From contig OY755246.1 in NCBI GenBank assembly GCA_963576725.1, positions 73,339,467-73,403,466 on the forward strand: a stretch of DNA of 64,000 nt, read 5' to 3'. This document shows, one piece after another, positions 25,745 through 36,579 of this stretch. Both the position numbers and the translations under genes were made by a program. How positions within the stretch are numbered: the stretch's first letter is position 1; each line of letters starts with the position of its first letter. This stretch comes from Azorinus chamasolen. Lineage: Eukaryota; Mollusca; Bivalvia; Cardiida; Solecurtidae. The notes under the pieces were generated by a model, which was not told the DNA's origin, did not search any database, and saw nothing but the letters and a program-made list of their open reading frames with translations.

Positions 25745-25950
25745 ATTCTGAAAGTGGGTGATCCTTCGAAAACTAAAGTAGTAATTCCAAAGGAGAAACT
25801 TGCAGAGTCGGTTTTATTGACTCTGTTCATGAGTAGTAAAAGTTCAAAACTACTCAGGCCCCCGAGACTTAACGCTTTTCAATTTCATACCAAATAACAT
25901 CGAAATTCATGATTCCGATGGACCAGTAAATATAACAACACTGACATTCT
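25744..25950 (+). repeat. R1 repeat copy with swapped hairpin pair
   Basis: Begins ATTCTGAAAGTGGGTGATCC. It holds the hairpin CAGAGTC (25803-25809) GGTTTTATT GACTCTG (25819-25825). The copies at 45823 and 60804 have CAGACTC / GAGTCTG instead. The 3' part (from 25845) belongs to the long direct repeat flanking the LINE. Confidence 0.75.
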
Positions 25951-26477
25951 GGTTAGGCATCAGCCAAATTATGCGTTTAAATATTAAGTAATGAAAGATG
26001 CATCTTCAAACGTATTGACATCCCAACCAACCAGATTTCCATTCAACTGTGTTTTTGCCACTGATCGAACAGACTTGTTTTCATTGTTTTATTCCTCCTC
26101 ACATGTTTCAAACATATAAATTAAACAATAGGGCCATGATGGCCTTGATATCGCTCACCAGACATTCAGAGACGAAGCTTGTTAAAGTACTCACTATGTT
26201 TGTATAGAAAACTGGCAATCCCTGTGCGGGCGTCATTTGCACCCAGGACCATAATTCATATACATGTTGTAGAGGGCTTCAAGATGATGCTACAGTTGAA
26301 CTTCGATATCTCGAAATTGGATAACTCGAACTTGGGATAACTCGAGGTAAAAACACGGTCCTTCCAAATTTACATTACAGATTTGTCCATATCGGGAAAC
26401 ACGTGTGACAGCTTTATACAGGTCCTAAGTAATGCTAACCCTAACCCTATAGGAGCTTTCAGCTTTACTGTAGACCT
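25845..26477. repeat. Left copy of 633 bp direct repeat flanking the LINE
   Basis: Nearly identical to 33726-34364. I can find three substitutions and one missing CCCTAA unit. It runs from inside the R1 repeat, through the Helitron-like start AACAATAGGGCCATGATGGCC, into the left half of a pogo-like MITE. The left flank is contiguous with the R1 consensus, so the ancestral sequence is continuous on this side. On the right it ends TAGACCT, where the LINE tail begins. Confidence 0.93.
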
Positions 26478-27513
26478 TTATTTATTTATTATCCTCCATT
26501 CACGGAGAGCACAAAATACAATGTGAAACATTACACATACAATGAACTCAAAATAAATGATCATGTACATAACGTCATAAACAGATCAATATAGAAATTG
26601 TATAGAAATACAATTTCCCAATTATTCCCAGCACATGCATATCACCGGCTGTCCTCTCTAGCGAAACGAAACCTAGAAGATGAGTAAGGTGAATGCATGC
26701 ACGACCGTAAATTACGTAGAGAATAAAATATCACTGCATGTATATCTCTCGTTATCCTGTCTAGCGAAACAAGCGAAACATAGACGAGGATCACAGGAAA
26801 AATATATGCCAGCCTATACATTGCGAATAGAGAAACAAACATTTAAAACAGGTTAAGGAGGTTGAGGAAAAAGAATACATGTATATCAATAATCATACTA
26901 GAGACTGTGACGAAGAGTATAACGAGGATGACGATGACTATCGCCATCATCTTCATCCCACTCATCATCATAGTCGCTATCAAGTTACATAGCCATTAAA
27001 ATATTAACATACATTTGTGTACAAATGGTTAATGGTAAACCTAAAACAGATTTAAGACGACGAAGAACAAGGAGACATTGACAACGACGACAACGACGAT
27101 GGTAATAATGATTATTCACATCGTCGTCCCCGTCATTGTCATCGTCCTTTATCTATGTCAACATTATGCACACTACGCTGAACATTTGCAAGGTTGTTAA
27201 CTGCATTACGTTTGTTTAACCCTTTACCCCATAGGCTATTTTTAGATACAACCTCTTTGAGTAAATCTACCGAAAAGGAACATTAACTAGAGAAAGGGAA
27301 ATTCCTAGAATCCCGTAGTTTGAAACCATTGTGATAAAAAGAGCATTCGCTCCTACAGGAGCAAACGCTCTAATTGTCACAATGGTTTCACAAAGTGACT
27401 TTTACAGGGTCGTCAAAAACCATCAAAACGAGGGAAAGGGTTAATACAATTTAACATTACACTCAAACAGTACATACTGTATCACTGTCCCACAACACCA
27501 TTCACAGCACATG
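26478..27513 (-). other. LINE 3' UTR
   Basis: About 0.8 kb after removing the nested MITE. It includes GAC/GAT-rich trinucleotide stretches (26900-27150) and ends in an AATAAATAAATAA tail directly at the junction with the left direct repeat. A weakly similar UTR (TAGC..CTGCGAAACGAAA) is seen at 48295-48330 near the other LINE copy. Confidence 0.6.
27216..27444. mobile_element. TTAA-type MITE nested in the LINE 3' UTR
   Basis: TTAACCCTTTACCCC at 27216 and AGGGAAAGGGTTAA at 27444 form the ends, with an exact TTAA on both sides, as in piggyBac-type insertions. The centre has its own hairpin: TGAAACCATTGTGA pairs with TCACAATGGTTTCA and GAGCATTCGCTCCT with AGGAGCAAACGCTC (27328-27394). No coding capacity. 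Confidence 0.75.
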
Positions 27514-30500
27514 CTAACGTAACATTCGGTGAAATGTCTGGGTAACAACTTTCAAACACTGTTCGCGGTTTAGGTCACTTTCGATGAGGTGACATAGACC
27601 AAACGTCAAATGAGTCACTTGATCACGTGCATTTAATTGGATGAAATACCGATATGTTATAGGTCCACACAGCTCGTAAACCTTACACCACAGACGCTCT
27701 CTCAAGTTTTCATTTCTGTTACAGAACAGCACGATATGTAGTGTCAGATTCGAGACTAGGTCTCCGCATTTGTCACGTGGTTGTGTAAAGTTATTACAAA
27801 ATAATTTACTAAGTAACATGACTGTACTCTGGCATTCGGGCAACATATGTGGATATTGCTGAGCAAGCAACCAGATTGGCGATGGGGATAATACATTACA
27901 GCAGTTTTGCAGATAGGCCGAGAAGCAACCCTTGCCTAGCATATATGTATATCTTACATTTGACCCTTTGTTATCAACGCACTTTCTAATCATTCTTTTC
28001 CATTGCAATCTTGGTGGAAAATAACCTGTGTTAATAAATTGGTTGACTACTTCCAACAAATTATATTTCCCCAGTAATCTATAAATATCAGGCATAAAAC
28101 CCTTTCTCTTGTATGCCGAGAAATGGTATTGCAGCAATCTATTCATAAATATGTGTTTAACCACGTGTTCTGTTTGCATATTACATAACTGACCAAAGAA
28201 AATCAGCTTACGATAATCTATCATACTTTCTAAATTCCCACAACCTAACATGCTGAGTGCAAGGCTTGCGCTGGTATATTTTGGTAGGCCTTGAATGATA
28301 CGTAAGCACATACTGTGACAACGTTCTATGCTACGTATTTGAGATGAAGATATATCATTCATTAGTTCACACCCGAATAGGGCCTTTGGGATTACTGCGG
28401 ACATGTATACTTTCATTGAAGTAATTGGGTTCAAACCGTTCCGATGGAGCCCGCACCCAATTAGCCCAAAGAATGCTTGTCGTAGCTTTGTAACAGTCCC
28501 CTCACAACAAGGACCGCAGTCTAGCCATTTATCAAGCTGCAGCCCCAGATGTGTGTAGGACTCTTTTTCTCCGATAATTTCTGGTCCTAAATGCCAAATC
28601 CGGGTACTTCTATTTGCCGACGTTTTGTCCTCGTTAAAAACAACAACTGCACACTTTTTCGGATTATAATCATATCGCCATCGGCATGAGTAACTATAAC
28701 ATATCTCCAACATCTGGTCCATAGCTTTTTTTGACAGAGTAACCAAGCACATATCATCAGCCACTGTGGGACTGGCAAAGTTACTGTTAAATATACAAAA
28801 ACCTAGACCGGAGGCTTCTAATTCCCGAATTAAGCCGTCAATATAAAGAAGGTAGAGTTTGGGACTACTGACGCCACCCTGTCTTGTACCCCTTAGGACC
28901 GGGAACCAGTCTGACAAGTACCCCCGGAACCTCACCCGGCTTTCTATTCCTTTATACATACTAATAAAGGCTTTATATATTATGGGGGGCATATTTGTAT
29001 CATACAGTTTGCTGAATAGCCCATCGTGCCAAACTCTATCGAAAGCTTGTTTAGCGTCTAGAAAGCATACGAACAGTTTGGATCCATATTCCTGTGCCAT
29101 GCAGACACTTTCTTTCAAGGAAAATGAAGTCATTGAACAGCTTAAGTTTCTTTGAAAGCCACCCTGTAGGCTCCTAAAGGCAAATGGTTGTCTTTCATCT
29201 ATCAGTTTAAGCAGAATACTTTCATACAAACGAACAAATACAGATGATAGTGTTATGGCTCTGTAATTGTTCGGATCAGTTCTGGATTTATTACCTCCCT
29301 TGAACAGAGTTATGATTACGCCCCTTTTCATTCCCCGGGGTACAAAGGAATACTTAAGCATAGCGTTAAATAGCTTGCATAATAGACTTCTCACGATGTG
29401 TCCGCCAAACAACAGATGTTCATAAGAAATACCATCGCCCCCGGCGGCCTTGCCCGTTTGCATTTATCGAGAATATTGTTAAGCATGTCATACTGTATTT
29501 TACAGTCCGAGTTATCCGTTGGAATATCACGAAACATGTCCGAATGAAGTCGAGACATTTTTCGTGAGATTTCATGGTGAGCTTTTCCGTCGTAATCTGG
29601 TTTACTTTCGGAGCTGTACAATGTCTTAAAGTACACTCCCCAGTGACGGGCTAAGTCCTCACTGTTTCTGACTAACTCGCCATCAAAGTTTATTTGGCAA
29701 CCTGCATCTGTACATGATGCTGTTTTTCTACCATTAACCAGGTTCCAAAATAGTTTAGAATCAATATCGGCAGAATTATCGATTTCCCTATTAAGAGAAA
29801 TTAAATACGCGTCTACAGCCCGTCTATGTAGTTTCCGAAATTCTGCCTTGGAGTTCTTGTATAGAACATAAGACTCAGCGTTCGAACCTCTGGGTCTGTC
29901 GGCATTAATCCATTGACACCGTAGTCGGCTCATTTCACGATGCAAGACTGTTAACTCATTATTCCAATACGGCTTAAGAAAACGCTTGAATGAAGCTTTT
30001 GGAATATATCTATCGGCAGACTCTAAAAGGACACTTACTAGGCCAGTATATACATTATCTATGTCAGCACTTGTGGAAATATCCATATTTAATATATGTT
30101 CCATGAACCCACTACAGCTTAGGTAACTTTCATAATCATGAAGATTAGCAGGCGTTGCCTTTTCCCATTTCAGTCTAGGCTCAGTGCTACATTTGCCAAC
30201 CTTCGAAAAATGAGGGATAGTAAGACTACAAAGAACTGGACGATGGTTAGACACATTCAAAGCATTGTCATCTGCAATCTCACATGAGACAATCCAGTCT
30301 ACAAAATCACGTGATATCAGGATATGGTCGATCAGTGACTCATATTTACCACAATACGACACAAATGTAGATCTCGCACCTTTGCAAATGTCAAGAGTTT
30401 GTAATGAAGCCAAGTTATGATTCAGTAGCAATTTTGTTAGAAGGCTACTTCTTTCATTAACCGTCTTTTGAAATTGACCCGAGTTTAAATGTGCGTTTAA

Positions 30501-30963
30501 ATCACCCATTACAATAACAACCCCTTTCTCTGAATAACGATAAATAAGCTCAGACAAAAGGTCTATATAGTCTGTAAATTTGCCTATAGGATGATTGCAG
30601 CTCGGAAGGTATGTTTGGAAGATATATATATAACATTCCTTCGTACATTCCAGCTGTACACCAATTATTCTGTCGTCGTCAATATCTAACGGCACAATCC
30701 TGCTACTGTACTTCCTGTGCCACAATATAGCGACACCGCCTTTCCGTACTGTACAGCTGCTCGACGCAACTAGGTCACGGTCGCATACAGCACTGCATTT
30801 ATACGAACTGTTGAAGTTGTCGAAAAAATGCAGGTCTGTTTCGCGAAGCCAATGTTCAGAGACGCCACAGACGTCAATATCTTTATGCTGTAGCATATCA
30901 AAGGTAGCTGCCACTTGAGAATAATCCAGAGGCATTCCACGACATAAGATTAAGACTATTCAT
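27514..30963 (-). pseudogene. LINE ORF2: endonuclease-reverse transcriptase (broken)
   Basis: About 1150 codons. The natural start is the ATG at 30963, which overlaps the ORF1 stop. It opens with the apurinic-endonuclease motif SWNASG, but that frame runs into a stop after about 21 codons. The domain continues in another frame from about 30900. Endonuclease landmarks in order are CGVSEHWL (metal-binding Glu), VMGDLNAH, SLIDHIL and SNHRPV. The last is usually SDH, so one active-site Asp is Asn here. A second frameshift near 29462 leads into the RT: LFKGGNKSRTDPNNYRAI, motif A FLDAKQAFDRVWH, motif B RGTRQGGVSSPKL, motif C VADDM with both Asp residues. A C-terminal region of about 330 residues follows with C/H-containing segments. 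No RNase H. The product would nick target DNA and copy the element RNA in place. Confidence 0.9.
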
Positions 30964-33166
30964 GATCAAAATACAGGTATGGATTATAATCATCTATGTC
31001 GGACCTACCGTATAGCCTAACTGCCTCGTTTGTACTTTTACCGGCTGACCTATTGACATAATGCCCATCCGACGGCGGAGATCGGACATTGCCGTTAACC
31101 TGGTCTGACCTACTGCCATTGACAACACGTGATCGAGTCCGATTACTTCCTTGCATTACAACCCATGGTTTGCACCTGATGCGTCGGGGCCAGAAGAACG
31201 GATTGTCTAGCCACATGGTCTGATCATTGTCATATACAGTAAGCTTAGCATATGCCGAGTCAAACTTTGTGTTACGGATTACAGTCACTTTCGACACATT
31301 TAGACCCCTATTCGTCACGAATCGTGAAATTTTACCGTCTGTGATAGCGCTTTTGAAGCCGCCGATAAAAAACGACCTTACCCGTTTTCGAACGTACTGA
31401 CAAAAATCATCATCATCACCATCATCTCCATCGCCAATAGCCGACCCCGGTATGTCGCCCGAAACGCCATAGTTAAAGAACTGGAAGCCACTATTAGCAT
31501 TTAATGAGTATTTTGTAACCCTAGTTGGTATTTTGTAATGACCATTTTGTGAAGGGTCTGAACCCATTTGTTTAGCTTGGTCAGAACCAAAAGTTGGACA
31601 CTCATTATATGTGCCCTGATACTTGCTCATGTATTTGCTTCACAGTAGAACCTGTTTTACCCGAACCAGAGTGAGTCACCTCCTTAATCTGATTCTGCAT
31701 TGATCCTTGCTTAATGACGTTGGCAGAACCCTCATTAATTTGCCGGACTGGAGGACATATTGAAGGGGTCTGATCGGTCGGGCGATTAGCAGGTGAATCG
31801 GCTGACATACCAGACCTTGGTTAATACCTAGATTGCTGTACAGGTGACTGTATAGCTTTATTATAAGATCCGGAATTTCCGGCTGTGACGTCATTTAACT
31901 GGGGAACATTCCCTGCCAAATTGCTATCTGAAGTATCACTGTTACCCCGTGCAGGCCCCGCAGACTCACCGGGAGCACCAGCCGTTACTTCAGACACCAA
32001 ACTTTCCGACTGCCCTTTCTTCACCAGAGTGCAAAGATCAATTACAGACCCATTAGACGAGGGGGATTTTAGAGCAGAGGGCAAGTTACCCGTGCGTACA
32101 CTGTGACCATTGGCTTCCGCCTTGTTTTGAGAGCACAGATCAATGACAGGTTCTTGAGACAGGGCGGGATTCGGGGCATTGCGCGACGTGGACTGTTTAC
32201 CACCTTTCTTAAAAACCTTTCTTCAAAGTCACAGAATCTAATCTATTTGACATGTTTGCAACAGCGCAGTCTACATTGTCCTCTACTGATCGAAGATTGG
32301 CATGCAATGACTTCAAATCATTCTTCATTTTAGTCATCCCCGAACCTCGTTCTGTCTCAATTCTTTGTACACATAGCTTAATTTCATTCACCTGTTTTGA
32401 TAAAGACTCTCTTATATCATTTAAATCACTTTTAAGACTTATTGCAGTTTCTTTGAGTATTTTAATCTGTTCTGTTCTGGCAGTCTCATTAGCACTATAC
32501 TTTTGCTTAAAGCATAGCAGATCGGCTCTAAGGCCAGAAACTTCATCATGCAGCAGCACGTTGTCACTATGGCTTCTCGGTCTAGCTGGAGACTGGGTCT
32601 CGGTCGGTGTCGCTCGCGAGACCGAAGACCGAGCCGACTTTCTAGTGCTCACTAATTCGCGCATCTCGCTGCTGAGAAATTCGTCGCCATCTATCACAGA
32701 CAAAAGTGTGAATATCGCGACACAATTTATCAGCTAGAAGGTCACCATGTCTTGTCTTAATGCGTTTTTTGAGCTCACTTGACGTATACGGACAGTTTTC
32801 CTTCTGTTTGATCAGCTCAAAGAGATCAGTCCTAACCGTATCCAATTTAACTTCGCATTCACCATAAACACGCTTAAGTCTCCCCGTAAATAACACCAAT
32901 GGGAAACCACGGTACAGAACCAAAAGTTGCTGCAGCTGCGTATCGGTTAGCTGGGACACGTGGTGGCTGAGAGCGCCGTCAACCGGTGTATTCTGGGACG
33001 CTGACTGAAGCCTCTCGAGGACTTCCTCCACGTTGACCGTCGGGGCCTCGTCTTGGCATCTTTGACCTGCCGTTAAAATCGAGTCATTCTCTGCTAGCGT
33101 CAACGGAGCCATGACGTGATAGGATGGCGTATACCCCTCTTCGTACAACTCGTCGACTGTATCCAT
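30956..33166 (-). pseudogene. LINE ORF1: nucleic-acid-binding protein (broken)
   Basis: About 735 codons spread over several frames. The ATG at 33166 opens a 174-residue segment rich in Gln/Leu. A frameshift near 32690 leads to a segment (32690-32209) with a heptad-like coiled coil (LKSDLNDIRESLSKQVNEIK). A slip at a T5/A-run near 32215 leads to a Ser/Asn-rich linker with two VIDLC motifs about 35 residues apart. One in-frame TAA follows at about 31821, then a frameshift near 31620. The last 224 residues contain an acidic run (DGDDGDDDD) and an RRM-like fold (RSFFIGGFKS ... KVTVIRNTKFDSAYAKLTV), ending in basic, Arg/Ser-rich sequence. This order (coiled coil, RRM-like, basic tail) is that of LINE ORF1 RNA-binding chaperones. 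Confidence 0.8.
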
Positions 33167-33725
33167 TGTTGTCCCGGCCCTTCACTAAAGTACCGTTAAT
33201 AACACCAGCCTGGTATAACGTCTACACACAATATAGACACAATGGGTTGTCGGTGAGCGAAAGTTCACTGCTATACCATTGACCCCAGGTGACCGCCGAT
33301 GTCGTATTGCATACGTTTCTTAGATATATATAATATACCAGAGTCCAATTAATTCATAAAGTTTATGCATAACCACCCTTTCTGCAACAGTCACATTCTC
33401 GATAAGTCAACAAGTTGCGAAAATGTAAACAACCCTACTCCTCATACAATTAATCCCTTGCAGGATATAGACGTATTGCCTCTATAAATGGATGTAGGTG
33501 GATAAATAGCGCGCGATTCAGGAAACAAAGGACGTCTCCACTCCTTCACCAAAAAGTCAATTTCTGGCAAAACGACATTGAATTAAAGGTCACTTTTTAC
33601 AACCATGGAAAGTTAGATCACTTATCTCTCTATCCCATGTACTTCTGTTTGAGCATCCATACAATATTATCCTTTTAATTAAATAGTTTTCCTTCACAAC
33701 AAATTACACCACTTTTCACCACGCG
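33167..33725 (-). promoter_or_regulatory. LINE 5' leader / presumed internal promoter
   Basis: Non-coding stretch between the upstream edge of the element (which on the minus strand begins GCGTGGTGAAAAGTGG) and the ORF1 ATG. The location is where LINE internal promoters lie. No specific promoter element can be proven. Confidence 0.4.
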
Positions 33726-34364
33726 CAAAACTACTCAGGCCCCCGAGACTTAACGCTTTTCAATTTCATACCAAATAACATCGAAATTCATGATTCCGAT
33801 GGACCAGTAAATATAACAACACTGACATTCTGGTTAGGCATCAGCCAAATTATGCGTTTAAATATTAAGTAATGAAAGATGCATCTTCAAACGTATTGAC
33901 ATCCCAACCAACCAGATTTCCATTCAACTGTGTTTTTGCCACTGATCGAACAGACATGTTTTCATTGTTTTATTCCTCCTCACATGTTTCAAACATATAA
34001 ATTAAACAATAGGGCCATGATGGCCTTGATATCGCTCACCAGACATTCAGAGACGAAGCTTGTTAAAGTACTCACTATGTTTGTATAGAAAACTGGCAAT
34101 CCCTGTGCGGGCGTCATTTGCACCCAGGAGCATAATTCATATACATGTTGTAGAGGGCTTCAAGATGATGCTACAGTTGAACTTCGATATCTCGAAATTG
34201 GATAACTCGAACTTGGGATAACTCGAGGTAAAAGCACGGTCCTTCCAAATTTACATTACAGATTTGTCCATATCGGGAAACACGTGTGACAGCTTTATAC
34301 AGGTCCTAAGTAATGCTAACCCTAACCCTAACCCTATAGGAGCTTTCAGCTTTACTGTAGACCT
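33726..34364. repeat. Right copy of the direct repeat flanking the LINE
   Basis: 639 bp, equal to the left copy plus one CCCTAA unit (CTAACCCTAACCCTAACCC versus two units). On its right it continues without a break into the second half of the pogo-like MITE, so the ancestral sequence is continuous on this side. Together with 25845-26477 it behaves as a target-site duplication. Confidence 0.93.
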
Positions 34365-34484
34365 GCATTAAACTGTGAACTAGAGAGAGTGTTAAATAAG
34401 AAATCGGATAACTCGAACCTCTGTTATCTCGAAAAAAAATGTATGATCCCTTGAAGTTCGAGATATCAAAAGTACAAAAATGAG
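34174..34484. mobile_element. pogo/Tigger-like MITE
   Basis: It starts CAGTTGAACTTCGATATCTCG and ends CTTGAAGTTCGAGATATC, imperfect inverted ends. The internal words TAACTCGAA and TATCTCGAA occur in both orientations. CAGTTGAAC..CGATAT ends are characteristic of pogo-type elements. It contains three tandem CCCTAA telomere-like units. The copy in the left direct repeat is cut by the LINE after the middle. Confidence 0.55.
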
Positions 34485-34794
34485 TCATGCAGAAACACCA
34501 CATACAGAACAAACAGTCGCCCGAACAGCAACACAAGGAAACAGCAATTGTACATAACTATAAAAACATCAAGAGACACACAAAGACAAAACAAACATAC
34601 AATAGGGAAGTACCGCCTTGGAACGGTCAGTGACAAAACTCACTGGGGGTTAAACCGGTGAGTAATATGATCCATTCCACCAATATATGTATGCTAAAAA
34701 TAGCCACTGGTCAAGCAATTAATCTGATTTGACATAGACCATTATAATCTCACTGACAAGCAAAATATTGGAATAGCAGGCTAGTATATAAAAC
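34485..34794. other. Unannotated stretch
   Basis: About 310 bp inside the Helitron-like element between the MITE and the tandem core. No gene or recognisable repeat. Confidence 0.3.
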
Positions 34795-34842
34795 TGGCCA
34801 CCCCTGGGGTTGTGTCAGTTTTGACCCTAGGGGCATAATTAT

Positions 34843-35820
34843 GTCTCCTCCATTTAGGCCAGAGTTGGCTGTTTGTCCGTCCGTCCGTCCGTCTGTCTGT
34901 CTGTCTGTCCGTCACAAACTTTTGTCGCGCGTATCTCTGAAACCAGTTGGGCTAGAGTCACCAAACTTCACAGGAATGTTCACCAGCATGAGTTGTTATG
35001 TACCTGGGTTTTTTAATTGTCTCCCCCTGATAATTGTTATTGCCCCTGATATGAACACTTAAATTTATACAAACTTTGTGTCGCCCGTATCTCTGAAACC
35101 AGTAGGGCTATTGTCACCAAACCTCACAGGATTGTTCACTAGCATGAGTTGTTTTGCACTTTGGGTTTTTGAACTGTCTCCCCTGTTAAATTTGGAGTTA
35201 CTGTCCCTGATGATTTAAAATTAAACAAACTTTACTTAGTGCCGTGCATATCTCTGAAATCACTAGGGCTAGAGTCACCAAACTTCACAGGAATGTTGAC
35301 CAGTATGGATTGTTGTACACCTATGATTTTTGAATTGTCTCCCCTGATAACTTTGGAGTTATTGCCCCTGATATGATTACTTAAAATTAGAGAAACTTTG
35401 TGTCATACATATCTTTAAAACCACTAGGGCTAGAGTCACAGGAATCTTGACCAGCATGAGATGTTGTTCACCTGGTCTTTTTGAATTGTCTCCCTCATAA
35501 TTGTTGAGTTATTACCCCTGATATGATAACCTAAAATTAGAGAAACTTTGTGTCGCACATATCTCTGAAACCAGTAGGGCTAGTGTCACCGAACTTTACA
35601 GGAATATTCACCAGCTTTTGTGCCTCTGGATTTTTTATTTTCTCCCCCTGATAACTTTGGAGTTACTGCTCCTTATGACTTAAAATAAGAGAAACTTTGT
35701 TTTGTGTCGCGTGTATCTCTGAAACCACTAGTACTAGAGTCACCAAATACCCTTGTGTATTGGAAAGAGGATGGGAGGGGGGACATCTGTTTTTGTGAGA
35801 AAAACAAACCTCTAGTTTCT
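34843..35820 (+). mobile_element. pearl-like non-autonomous Helitron
   Basis: It starts near TCTCCTCCATTTAGGCC, then (CCGT)n/(CTGT)n microsatellite (34876-34912), then six tandem core units of about 155-165 bp. The core is TATCTCTGAAACCA(G/C)TAGGGCTAG..GTCACC, at about 34930, 35088, 35250, 35407, 35560 and 35713. It ends with the hairpin TGTTTTT-GTGAG-AAAAACA (35788-35806), five bases and CTAG|T. A terminal hairpin followed by CTRR and T is the standard Helitron 3' end. The microsatellite plus core-repeat layout is that described for bivalve pearl elements. No coding capacity. It splits one unit of the surrounding tandem repeat. Confidence 0.72.
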
Positions 35821-36579
35821 ACAACATTTGTAGAAAACCTGAAGTTGATGCTGTGTGCCAAATATAAAAGCTGTGAACTTTCAAGTTTCAGATATGAAGT
35901 TATCACTATATATGTCTATAGACAACAAGGCACACATAGGGCGGGGCCAATTTTGACCCCTGGGGCATAAATTATATGACTTTTGTAGAGGACCTGAACC
36001 TGATGCTATGTGCCAAATATGAAAGCTTAGAACATTCTAAATTTAGGGGAGAAGATTAGTTTCCAAAGTTTTCACTATATGTCTCTGTTGAAAACTAGCC
36101 ATCCCTAGGGCGGGGCCAATTTTGACCCCAGGGGCATAATTTATATTACTTTTGTAGAGGACCTAAATATGATGCTATATAAGCCAAATATTAAAGCTGG
36201 GAAAGTGCCATCTTGAGAGGAGAAGATTTTCATGCCAATATTGACCCAGGGATATAATTTATATACCTTTTGTAGAGGACCTAATGATGATGGTAAGTGC
36301 CAAATATGAAACCTGACGACCCTGTATATTCAGAGGAGAAGATTTTTAAATGTTCAAATTGTTGGCGACTGACGGCGCACGACGGACACCGCACGACACA
36401 GACTGGCGGAGAATGGACATCAGGCGATCACAAAAGCTCACCCTGAGCACGCTGTGCTCTAAAATGGATGCTATTTGGACAAACTCGTGTTTTTCTGATA
36501 AGTGTTCTATATTATCCGAATTAGCTTTAAAAAGACCTTAGATCCAGCCAATGTTAAAATATAGAAAACATTGTTATAC

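Larger units (their letters stand above)
26478..33725 (-). mobile_element. Near-full-length two-ORF LINE
   Basis: The element comprises a 5' leader (33167-33725), ORF1 (33166-30956), ORF2 with endonuclease and reverse transcriptase (30963-27514) and a 3' UTR (27513-26478). The 3' UTR ends GGAGGATAATAAATAAATAA on the minus strand. The ORFs overlap as ATGAATAG, with the ORF2 ATG inside the ORF1 stop. There is no RNase H domain. The general plan (apurinic-type EN, RT with ADD motif, TAAA tail) suits the Jockey/CR1 group, and the exact clade cannot be fixed by eye. A 229 bp MITE is nested in the 3' UTR. The copy carries about five frameshifts and one stop, so it is not coding-competent as written. 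Confidence 0.88.
34010..36462 (-). mobile_element. Helitron-like element with nested insertions
   Basis: The same family as 14250-15243. The low-coordinate end is AACAATAGGGCCATGATGGCC..ATATCGCTCACC. The high-coordinate end is GGCGATCACAAAAGCTCACC..GAGCACGCTGTGCTC, preceded by an ACGGCGCACGACGGAC block. It contains tandem units of about 175 bp (GGGGCGGGGCCAATTTTGACC at 35938 and 36110). It is interrupted by a pogo-like MITE (34174-34484) and a pearl-like element (34843-35820). Confidence 0.6.

Noticed and set aside
32252..32737. 161-residue plus-strand frame
   Set aside because: It is the antisense shadow of the LINE ORF1 coiled-coil region.
25845..34364. LTR retrotransposon with 633 bp LTRs
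   Set aside because: The repeats lack TG..CA ends and primer-binding or polypurine sites, contain pieces of unrelated repeats, and the interior encodes a non-LTR endonuclease-RT with its own tail at the boundary.
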